Positions 26,362 through 33,520 of a stretch of 64,000 nucleotides of DNA are shown piece after piece. The DNA lies in assembly GCA_937886325.1 (NCBI GenBank), contig CALABV010000119.1, positions 27,808 to 91,807 on the forward strand. Direction: 5' to 3'. The notes under the pieces were generated by a model that saw only the letters and a program-made list of their open reading frames with translations, searched no databases and was not told the DNA's origin. A program made the position numbers and the translations under genes. This DNA is from an uncultured Geobacter sp. (GTDB lineage: Bacteria > Desulfobacterota > Desulfuromonadia > Geobacterales > Geobacteraceae). Each line of letters begins with the position of its first letter. The stretch's first letter is position 1.

Positions 26362-28335
26362 ATGACGGAATCTGTGAACGGGTTCCCCTATATCAGGTCC
26401 CTGACCATCGAGGATGAAAACAGGATCCGCCAGATCCCGTTCCTGAACATAGATTCACTGCTGATACCCTCGCCCTACATCAAGGACAAGGCAATCGACA
26501 TCGATTACGACCACAGCTACGTCTGGGAAGAGGAAGGCGAACTGCTCGGCTATTTCCTCATCTATTCCGACCCGGAGAAGAAGCGCTTCCATCTCTACAA
26601 GCAGGTAACGAGCCCCTTCGGAAGAGGCAAGGGGATCGGGTCGGCCTTCATGGAGAAGTTGGCGCGCGATGTTGCTCCCGACGCTTTCATCTACCTGTTT
26701 GTATGGGAAAAACTGAGCAGTTCCATTGACTTTTTCCTCAGCAAGGGATTCTCCTACCAGGAAGCCATCGTCTATCGGAAGATGAAGTTCTACCTCATGT
26801 CCGCGCCTGCCGCCACAATCCTGGAGAAGATCGAACAGGCCGGCATCAAGGATGTTTCCATTGCCGAAGAGTTGAGCAATGTGCGGCACGATGCCAAGAA
26901 GGCGCTGAAAATCATCCTCGACCTGGTATCCATGCTGTCCGTGGACAATTTCAACAAGGTGATCGAAGACATCAACCGCGAGACGACGGCCCTGCTCAAC
27001 ACCCTGAACATGTATGAGGACAAGATTACGGCCAGCCACGAGGTGCACATCAAGGAACTGATAACCGAGCGCGTCATTCCTTTCATCGAGGTCGCCGATG
27101 TCCCGTGCGAGATACGCCTCGTCATCGGTTCCCACATACCTCCGGTCATCGGTCACTACATGAATTTCAGCCGCGCCCTGATAAACCTGGTGTCCAACTC
27201 GCTTGACGCCATCCGGGAATCGGGCAGGCGCGGTTGCATCGAAATCTCCCTTGCGGAACGAACTGATACGGTCATCCTCTCCATCACGGACAACGGCGCC
27301 GGCATCGCGGAGGAACGGCTGATGAAAGGACCTGATTTACTGCCTCTTTTCGTGGGAAAAACAACAAAACAGGGCAAGACCGGAGAGGGAATCGGCACGC
27401 GGCAAATCTTCGCCACCTTCGGAGCGGGTAACATTTCCGTTGAAAGTGCTGTCGGTGAGTTCACCCGATGGACCATCTCCCTGAGGAAAAGCTCCCAGAA
27501 GGACACTATCCTGCTGACGGAGACGAAATCACGGTATGTGGAGTTCATCAAGGCCACGGAGCATATCGGGATATCGGGGACCAGTACGCGAACCAGTATC
27601 GCCGCCTTTATCTGGCAGGTGAGACAGATGGAGATCTTCAGCTACGAGCTCCTCTACCAGTTCAGCAGGTACAACAACGTTCGCGACATCTTCAGAACAA
27701 TCCTTCTCTACCGGTACGGAGACAAGGATTTCTCTTTCCTGAAAGCGGAGCTGAAAAAATGCAGGGTCGACAACGAGGCATTCAGGTCATGGCTTCTCGG
27801 GATCACCAAACGCATCAAGCGCAACGAAACCCATATTGCCATGCATCTGGATTTCCAGGAGTACAAAGGGATTCTGTTCAAGAGTTACGGGCAGGCCCTC
27901 GGATACACCATCATCTTCACCCTCGACCCGGAAACGGGACGCTTTTTCGCCACCGACCGGAAACTTGCCGAACACATGGACTTCGTCTCGTACCTGGGCC
28001 GCAACCGTGACCAGTTATTGCGCGGCGAATTCGTCGGTGATGTGAGAAACGTCGAGAGCCCCATCTATCTGGGGGTCTGGTCCGTAAAGACCGCCGCGGA
28101 TCTCCGTGATAAGCTGGCATTGATGCGAGCCGGCGCACGGCAGTTGCTGGAGATGGGCCTGAAAAACGAGAAGCGGCTGTGCTTCTATGCCACAACGTAC
28201 AACCTGTGCGAAGTTGAGGTCGACACTCTCTCCTCCATAACCCTGGGGGAGTTGTCAACCATGGAGGACACGGACTTCGACCGACTTATCGTGCCGTCAG
28301 AAGACGGCATGCACGGCATGGTCTTCGCGGATTGA
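26362..28335 (+). CDS. GNAT acetyltransferase-histidine kinase fusion with an unassigned C-terminal region
   Basis: 657 residues from ATG 26362 (AAGGTGG upstream). Residues about 10-145 are a GNAT fold: LLGYFLIYSDPEKKRF, then the acetyl-CoA loop GRGKGIGSAFMEKL and the closing FFLSKGFSYQEA. Residues about 165-380 are a kinase core with a candidate H-box NVRHDAKKAL (His 176), N-box ALINLVSNSLDAI (about 272-284), G1 SITDNGAGIAEE and G2 TGEGIGTRQIF. Residues 395-657 match nothing I recognise; they are soluble and mixed alpha/beta (LGYTIIFTLDPETGRFFA, SPIYLGVWSVKTAADL). There is no transmembrane segment. Function is unknown: it may be a cytoplasmic kinase sensing an acyl-CoA or acyl-acceptor. It stands as a single gene. 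Confidence 0.75.
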   Translation: MTESVNGFPYIRSLTIEDENRIRQIPFLNIDSLLIPSPYIKDKAIDIDYDHSYVWEEEGELLGYFLIYSDPEKKRFHLYKQVTSPFGRGKGIGSAFMEKLARDVAPDAFIYLFVWEKLSSSIDFFLSKGFSYQEAIVYRKMKFYLMSAPAATILEKIEQAGIKDVSIAEELSNVRHDAKKALKIILDLVSMLSVDNFNKVIEDINRETTALLNTLNMYEDKITASHEVHIKELITERVIPFIEVADVPCEIRLVIGSHIPPVIGHYMNFSRALINLVSNSLDAIRESGRRGCIEISLAERTDTVILSITDNGAGIAEERLMKGPDLLPLFVGKTTKQGKTGEGIGTRQIFATFGAGNISVESAVGEFTRWTISLRKSSQKDTILLTETKSRYVEFIKATEHIGISGTSTRTSIAAFIWQVRQMEIFSYELLYQFSRYNNVRDIFRTILLYRYGDKDFSFLKAELKKCRVDNEAFRSWLLGITKRIKRNETHIAMHLDFQEYKGILFKSYGQALGYTIIFTLDPETGRFFATDRKLAEHMDFVSYLGRNRDQLLRGEFVGDVRNVESPIYLGVWSVKTAADLRDKLALMRAGARQLLEMGLKNEKRLCFYATTYNLCEVEVDTLSSITLGELSTMEDTDFDRLIVPSEDGMHGMVFAD

Positions 28336-28420
28336 ACGTGAAAACGGCAGATACAATCGTCCTCCGTTCCGGCGTCCTGACGATCCAGGTTCCGATGAGA
28401 CGCCGGAACGGTTTTCCGTC

Positions 28421-29212
28421 TCACCTCAGGAACGGCAGTTTAATCGGAGAGGACGGCAGAGAAGGTATCTTTTCAATGGGAGAAGAAGCGGAGGAAGGGA
28501 TTGATTCAGACACCGCTCTTCCGCCCACTCCGCTCTTCCATTGCCGGTAGCAGGCAAGCCCCTTCTCGTTCGAGCACTCCTCCACCAGTTTACAGCCGCA
28601 GTCCTCGGGTGTCGGTCCGCACTTCTTGTTATGAAAGTCATTGACCGTTTCTTGTCCTTTGGGGCAGACAAACGAAGGAGGCCAGTCCTGCTCCTCGTTG
28701 CTTCCCATGCACGGACCAATGACGCTGCCGGCCCCGAATACCAGGTCTTTTCGATGCCAGCATGCCGATGCACGGCGCTGGTTCTGACAATCGGCCGGCT
28801 CCACGCTTCCGGACAGGCCGAATTTCGGCTTTCCATACGCGGAGCAGTCCAGCATCTTCGTGGTGGTTCCGATGCGCACCTCGCAATCCTTTGTCGACCC
28901 CTTGCGGCAGCAGACACTTGCCCGTTCGAACAGGCGACAGCCGCACTTCTGCAACTCAACCACGTCGTAGTCCCAGCAGGCGCCCACCGGATACAGGTAG
29001 TGCTTGCCGTCAAGCTCGTTCGTGCTGCGCTGTCCCCCGCGACCCTTCACTTCGAGCACCCTGCCCTTGACCCTGTGCTGATCTTCCCAGAGACGGATCA
29101 CCTGTGCCTTCGAGGGCTCCGCGCACACCGGCCGCACCGCGAACAGACCGCAGATCACGCCCGCACCGACCACGACCGCCGCCACACCGATCTGCTTGAA
29201 ACTCGTTCTCAT
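28421..29212 (-). CDS. Secreted cysteine-rich protein of unknown function
   Basis: 263 residues; AGGAGGG precedes ATG. A signal peptide (GVAAVVVGAGVICGLFAV...VCA, cleaved after about residue 31) leads into a mature domain with 16 cysteines by my count, in clusters such as KCGC, VCC and EDCGCKLVEEC. KCGCRLFERASVCC and DCGCKLVEECSNEKGLAC suggest two related halves. There is no CxxCH heme motif, so it is not a c-type cytochrome, and disulfide bonding is the likely use of the cysteines. The C-terminal 35 residues are Ser/Pro-rich. I do not recognise a family. It is convergent with the GNAT-kinase gene. Confidence 0.65.
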   Translation of the reverse strand: MRTSFKQIGVAAVVVGAGVICGLFAVRPVCAEPSKAQVIRLWEDQHRVKGRVLEVKGRGGQRSTNELDGKHYLYPVGACWDYDVVELQKCGCRLFERASVCCRKGSTKDCEVRIGTTTKMLDCSAYGKPKFGLSGSVEPADCQNQRRASACWHRKDLVFGAGSVIGPCMGSNEEQDWPPSFVCPKGQETVNDFHNKKCGPTPEDCGCKLVEECSNEKGLACYRQWKSGVGGRAVSESIPSSASSPIEKIPSLPSSPIKLPFLR

Positions 29213-29465
29213 TGATAATCCCTCCTTTTGATTGAAGTACCGCCTGACGAGCGGCGCCCTGCCGTCCGCCCTTCATTCTGCAAAGCACCCGCAAACGCAT
29301 GGGAATCCAGTATCAAAAAAACATGATCTGAACAGGGAAAGGTATTCCTGGAAACACCGGCTGTGAAAACCGCGTCGGATTCAACCGCACATCAATGGAG
29401 AGGGAAGCAGAATTGTTAAAATACCAAGAAAAGTTGCCCGAGAAGACGGGAATTTGACGAAAACC

Positions 29466-30371
29466 CTACGCGCTCACAACCACCCGGTTGCGGCCGGCCC
29501 GCTTGGCTTCATAGAGCGCTCCATCGGCCTTTTTCAGGAGCGCTTCGAAAGAGGGCAACCCGGCGTTCATTTCGGCAACCCCGAGACTGACGGTAACGTT
29601 GATTTCCATGCCCTGGTAGACGTGTTTCATCTCGGCAATCGTTGTTCTGAAACGTTCCGCCAGCAGCGCCGCGGACGCAAGCACGGTCTCCGGGAGGAGG
29701 CAGCAGAACTCCTCACCTCCATACCGGGCAAGGAAATCCGTCTTTCTGATCAGCGACGCAATCGTGCCGGAAATGTTCTTCAGGATGAGGTCTCCGCACA
29801 GGTGGCCGTAAGTATCGTTCACGTTTTTGAAAAAATCGATATCGAACATTATCACGCTGAAGCCCCTTCCATACCGGGCGTGCCTCGCGCATTCCTCCTC
29901 CAGGCGCTTTTCCAGGAACCTCCGGTTATAGACGCCGGTAAGGCCGTCCCGCAAGTTCATCTCCAGCAGGCGATGCTCATAAGCGGCAAGTTCGGTCACA
30001 TCCTGCACCGTGAGGTAGAGGCCGGTTATGGCGTTGTCCTGGTCGCGCAGCGGTCCCATTGAGCAGCTCTGCTGCATCCTCTCGAATCGGGATTCGAAAG
30101 AGCTTTCCGGTCTGAAGGGAAAGAGGAAGTGATGGAGCTTCTGTGAGAAGAAGGAGAAATTTCCGAATGTGAGGACGGATTTGCAGCTGCGTTGAAACCT
30201 CGGCGTATTCAGGGAAGGGAAGAAATCGAACAATGATGAGCCGACGAGTTGTTCCGCCGGTATGCCGCTGTGGGTCTCCATCCAGCGATTCCAGTAGCGA
30301 ACCCTGAGTTCCGTGTCCAGGATGACGAGACCGAGGTTCACCGAGTCAAATATCTGGGCAAGCTCATTCAT
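29466..30371 (-). CDS. PAS-GGEEF diguanylate cyclase
   Basis: 301 residues from ATG 30371, which overlaps the cheC-like stop by 8 bp. Residues 5-130 are a PAS domain (IFDSVNLGLVILDTELRVRYWNRWME...VQDVTELAAYEH). Residues 140-300 are a GGEEF domain with DGLTGVYNRRFLEKRL, the metal Asp in MFDIDFFKNVND and the signature RYGGEEF, so it should make cyclic di-GMP. The allosteric RxxD site (five residues before GGEEF) reads IRKTDFLARYGGEEF, so RKTD provides an I-site. Third gene of a cheY-cheC-cyclase operon. Confidence 0.9.
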   Translation of the reverse strand: MNELAQIFDSVNLGLVILDTELRVRYWNRWMETHSGIPAEQLVGSSLFDFFPSLNTPRFQRSCKSVLTFGNFSFFSQKLHHFLFPFRPESSFESRFERMQQSCSMGPLRDQDNAITGLYLTVQDVTELAAYEHRLLEMNLRDGLTGVYNRRFLEKRLEEECARHARYGRGFSVIMFDIDFFKNVNDTYGHLCGDLILKNISGTIASLIRKTDFLARYGGEEFCCLLPETVLASAALLAERFRTTIAEMKHVYQGMEINVTVSLGVAEMNAGLPSFEALLKKADGALYEAKRAGRNRVVVSA

Positions 30372-31005
30372 AGTGTTCCAGGAATTCCGCAAGCGATTGC
30401 TTTATCCATTCCATTGAGTCCTGGGTTGTCACGAGAAACAGAAAACCGCTCACGTTACGCTCATCGAAGCGGAACACGGTCTTCATGACGATGGCGGTGT
30501 ACTCCGGGTCGAAGAGTCTCTCCGGCAGTATGTCGTGGGGTTTGTTTTCAACCAGCACCGTGGGAGGAGAATAGGTCACCACATCTCCCAGAAGTTCGGT
30601 AATCTTGCCGACGCACGCGCCGATCAGGATATTGCCGACTTCCATCAGGGTTTCCTTCTCAAGGATCTCCATGGAGCCCGACTCGAATGTTGTCTCGTGT
30701 TCGGCGTCCAGCATGGTGATAAGCGCTTTTCCGGCGTCGGCGGGAAAGACCAGAAACGCTCCACCCCTGAACTTCCCCCAGAAGTCCTGCTCCACGATGC
30801 TGATGGTGGAAAAGTCCCGCACCTCGTACCGCAGGTACTCCGGAAGATCCTCCGCTTTCAGCACCTTGATATAGGGAACGCTCAGAACCACGAAGATATT
30901 TATCACTTCGGCGAGTTCGGCCGCGGCCTTGCCGAAGGCGATATTCATGATCTCCTGCAGCGTGTCCTTTTCCTCTTCACTGATTGAAGGGAGCTCAGTT
31001 TCCAT
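30364..31005 (-). CDS. cheC: CheC-like CheY-P phosphatase
   Basis: 213 residues, close to CheC (about 205). The two conserved phosphatase helices are both present: LQEIMNIAFGKAAAELAEV near the N-terminus and LMEVGNILIGACVGKITELL in the second half, each with the acidic-x-x-Asn core. CheC hydrolyses phosphorylated CheY. It overlaps the start of the upstream cheY by 11 bp and the downstream cyclase by 8 bp, so the three are translated together. There is no CheD partner nearby. Confidence 0.85.
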   Translation of the reverse strand: METELPSISEEEKDTLQEIMNIAFGKAAAELAEVINIFVVLSVPYIKVLKAEDLPEYLRYEVRDFSTISIVEQDFWGKFRGGAFLVFPADAGKALITMLDAEHETTFESGSMEILEKETLMEVGNILIGACVGKITELLGDVVTYSPPTVLVENKPHDILPERLFDPEYTAIVMKTVFRFDERNVSGFLFLVTTQDSMEWIKQSLAEFLEHYE

Positions 31006-31381
31006 GGTGTTTTCCCAGGAATTCGTCGGCCTTCGCCAGGGCGTCTCCGACGCTTTCCTTTGTCGGTGGTTTTTTCAGGACAAGAAAGGCCCCGAGCCCC
31101 ATGACCCTCTCGATTGATTTAACCTGGATATCCGCGGTAGCCACGATAATCACGGCGTCGGGATTATGCTTCTTCATCTCCTCCAGTGCCTGAACTCCGT
31201 CCATGACCGGCATGGTAAGGTCGAGAAAGGTGATATCGGGCACTATCTCCTTGAACTTTTCAAGTCCGGCAAGGCCGTCGCCGGCCTCGTGGATCTCAGG
31301 GTCGTCATCCTTCGGGAGACAGCTTTTCAGCATCTTCCGCGAAATAGGCGAGTCGTCAACTATCAGTATTTTCCTGGCCAT
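30995..31381 (-). CDS. Single-domain response regulator (CheY-like)
   Basis: 128 residues, one receiver domain only: acidic pair in ILIVDDSPISRKML, phosphoacceptor Asp in ITFLDLTMPVMDG, Thr in IIVATADIQ and Lys in LVLKKPPTKE. GAGGTGG lies 8 bp before ATG. First gene of an operon with a CheC-type phosphatase and a PAS-GGEEF cyclase. No kinase is in the operon; the partner is unknown. Confidence 0.9.
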   Translation of the reverse strand: MARKILIVDDSPISRKMLKSCLPKDDDPEIHEAGDGLAGLEKFKEIVPDITFLDLTMPVMDGVQALEEMKKHNPDAVIIVATADIQVKSIERVMGLGAFLVLKKPPTKESVGDALAKADEFLGKHHGN

Positions 31382-31725
31382 GGCATACCACCTCGCTGGA
31401 TTGACTTTCCGCCGGGAACCTCCGCGGACCCGCGGAAGATGCGGACTTGTTCAGCACGAGGGACAAAGTAGCAAAAGAGAGGAAGCTGAGTCAATGGAAA
31501 TAAGGGGAATTTGGATGGCAATCCTTCATTATAAAACGACGAGAGACGTCATGAAGGGAGCAGACCGAACGGGATAGAGCCATGGACTTCAAGCGCCTCA
31601 CGTGTCATGATTCTACCCTTTTCCGTTGCCCGGCATCGCCGCCTTCTGCTATTGTGTCCGCTGTCCACACACCCCGTGATCTCATCTCGGTGAAGTCTCA
31701 GAGGACATGGTAAGGCGGGTATTCC
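31382..31725. other. 344-bp divergent gap between the cheY-like operon and the cation transporter
   Basis: No gene visible. It holds the candidate operon promoter at 31465-31494 and, closer to the cheY-like gene, the palindrome TCCGCGG-AC-CCGCGGA at 31421-31436. The transporter side has AAGG before its ATG but no clear promoter. Confidence 0.5.
31465..31494 (-). promoter_or_regulatory. Candidate sigma-70 promoter of the cheY-cheC-cyclase operon
   Basis: Minus strand TTGACT (31489-31494) and TACTTT (31465-31470) at 18-bp spacing, five and four of six consensus matches, about 84 bp from the cheY start. Confidence 0.4.
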
Positions 31726-32652
31726 ATGAATGACGCAGATGAAAATCACACTCGACTGAAAATTCGGGCGGCGCGCATCTCGGTCGCATCCAACTCCCTG
31801 CTGGTGGGTGCGAAACTGGCGGTCGGCGTTTTCATGGGCTCGGTTGCCGTGCTTTCAGAGGCGATGCACAGCGGGCTCGACCTGATGGCCTCAATCATCG
31901 CTTTCTATGCGGTGGGCAAGGCGGGAAAACCGGCCGACGAACGCCATCCCTATGGTCACGGGAAATGGGAAAATGTCTCCGGCGTGGTTGAGGCGCTCCT
32001 CATCCTTCTGGCAGCGGTCTATATCATCTACGAGGCGGTTCTCCGTCTCCTCCACGGCTCGGAGATAGAGCACCTCGGCATCGGTACCGCGGTCATGGCG
32101 ATCTCCGCCGTGGTCAACTGGTTCGTATCACGCTACCTGTTCCAGGTCGCCCGGGAAACCGACTCCGTTGCCCTGGAGGCCGACGCATGGCACCTCCGGG
32201 CCGATGTCTACACATCAGTGGGCGTCCTTGTCGGTCTGGTCCTCATCGCCTTCACGAAACTCACCATCCTCGACTCCGTCGCGGCCATCGCGGTTGCCGT
32301 TCTGATCATCAAGTCATCCGTCGATCTCACGAAAAGCGCGGCGGCCGACCTCTTCGACACGCGTCTCCCCCGCGAGGACGAGGAAATAATCAGAAGGATT
32401 CTCACCGGCTACAAGGAGGGATGCATCGACTTTCACCGCCTGAGGAGCAGAAAATCCGGTTCCATGAGGTTCATCGACCTGCACCTCGTCGTGCCCCGGA
32501 AATGGTCCATCGAAGAGGCGCACCAGGTGAGCGATCGCATCGATAAGGAAATCCGTGACGCCCTTGCCAATACCCAGGTCATCATCCATGTCGACCCCTG
32601 CAACAAGAGCCTCGCCCCCTGCGAAAAATGTACGCGGGAACCGGAATCGTGA
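31726..32652 (+). CDS. Cation diffusion facilitator (metal efflux) protein
   Basis: 308 residues with the CDF layout: four to six transmembrane helices in residues 15-200, the metal site motifs SEAMHSGLDLMAS (HxxxD on helix II) and DAWHLRADVYTS (HxxxD on helix V), the signature GKAGKPADERHPYGHGKWE region as ERHPYGHGK, and a C-terminal cytoplasmic domain (about 205-295) with HLVVPRKWSIEEAHQVSD. It exports divalent metals such as Zn, Fe or Mn against protons. The tail carries an extra CNKSLAPCEKC cysteine cluster that may bind metal. Position beside the feoB iron operon suggests iron or manganese export, which is inference. Confidence 0.92.
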   Translation: MNDADENHTRLKIRAARISVASNSLLVGAKLAVGVFMGSVAVLSEAMHSGLDLMASIIAFYAVGKAGKPADERHPYGHGKWENVSGVVEALLILLAAVYIIYEAVLRLLHGSEIEHLGIGTAVMAISAVVNWFVSRYLFQVARETDSVALEADAWHLRADVYTSVGVLVGLVLIAFTKLTILDSVAAIAVAVLIIKSSVDLTKSAAADLFDTRLPREDEEIIRRILTGYKEGCIDFHRLRSRKSGSMRFIDLHLVVPRKWSIEEAHQVSDRIDKEIRDALANTQVIIHVDPCNKSLAPCEKCTREPES

Positions 32653-32688
32653 GGATTCGGGTATCGGTCGGAGCCCCTTTCCGGCGAC

Positions 32689-33339
32689 TCACCTGCGGAC
32701 GAATATTTCCCGCGCCATGCTGGTGTCGATGGCGAATTCGGAGAAACCGACGCTGAAGATATAGGAAGGGAAGGTCTGTTTGAGGCGGATGCAGTTTCCG
32801 GGAAGCACACCCATGGCCATGAGCTTCTGCATCTTCTTGTTGTCCTCCGTCTGTATGTAGGCGATCTCCCCCTCCTCGTTGGGCTTCAGTTCGGTGAGGG
32901 GAACAACACCCAGGTTGCCGCTCCGCTGCGCCTCGACGCAACATTCACCCGGCGGGATCGGCTTGCCGTGGGGACTGGTGGAGGGGTGGTTGAGCAGGGT
33001 GCAGACCTTGGTGTCCACCCCCTCGTTGAGGAGGTGCTCGAACTGGCAGGCCTTTTCCCTGGCCGCCTCGCCCCGGATATTGAAGACATCCATCATGAGC
33101 CGCTCCGCGAGGCGGAAGCGTCGGACAATCTTGCGCCCCTCCTCTTTCCCTTCCGGACGGAGCGCAACCCTCCCCTCTTTGACCTCAATCAGGGCAAGGT
33201 CGGTCAGTTCACGAAACACCGGCTCATCCGGTGACAGTGAAATCTTTTCCAGGTCCGTGAATACGTTGCCTTCCTCCTCGACCTCCATCCAGAGTTTTTC
33301 GAGAATCTCCTCGGCCTTTTCCGACAGTTTTTCGCTCAT
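32689..33339 (-). CDS. DtxR-family metal-dependent regulator with C-terminal FeoA/SH3 domain
   Basis: 216 residues. The N-terminal half holds a winged helix and DtxR-type dimerisation/metal region (RRFRLAERLMMDVF, ACQFEHLLNEGVDTKVCTLLNHP, SPHGKPIPPGECC). Residues about 140-215 are a FeoA-like SH3 domain (PLTELKPNEEGEIAYIQ, MQKLMAMGVLPGNCIRLKQ, SEFAIDTSMAREIFVRR). The winged-helix part is short and acidic, so DNA binding is less certain than metal binding. It is the last gene of the feoB operon, starting one base after the small cysteine protein stop. No separate feoA is present, so this domain may also supply FeoA function. Confidence 0.82.
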   Translation of the reverse strand: MSEKLSEKAEEILEKLWMEVEEEGNVFTDLEKISLSPDEPVFRELTDLALIEVKEGRVALRPEGKEEGRKIVRRFRLAERLMMDVFNIRGEAAREKACQFEHLLNEGVDTKVCTLLNHPSTSPHGKPIPPGECCVEAQRSGNLGVVPLTELKPNEEGEIAYIQTEDNKKMQKLMAMGVLPGNCIRLKQTFPSYIFSVGFSEFAIDTSMAREIFVRR

Positions 33340-33340
33340 G

Positions 33341-33520
33341 TCATCTCCCGGATTTCGTAAATAGTTTCTTTATCTTCCGTACCAGTGAAGGCTCCGGAGG
33401 GTTTTCGTAATTGCAGCGAGGACACTTCAGCTTGTTGCAGCCGGGACTCATGGGGCAGCTTCGGCACCCGGAACCCGCTTCCCGTTCGTCGAATTCATAT
33501 CCGCAGAACCCGCATTTCAT
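33341..33520 (-). CDS. Small cysteine-rich protein between feoB and the DtxR-FeoA gene
   Basis: 59 residues, read directly from the sequence: MKCGFCGYEFDE..., ending KKLFTKSGR. It has eight cysteines: CGFC, CRSC, one in PGC and CPRC plus a further single position, forming at least two CxxC pairs of a zinc-ribbon or iron-binding type, and a basic tail. The start ATG overlaps the feoB stop by one base (TGATG) and the stop is one base before the next ATG, so the gene is tightly coupled in the operon. It occupies the place of the FeoC or FeoB-associated cysteine-rich protein of other bacteria but I see no clear sequence kinship to either. Confidence 0.82.
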   Translation of the reverse strand: MKCGFCGYEFDEREAGSGCRSCPMSPGCNKLKCPRCNYENPPEPSLVRKIKKLFTKSGR

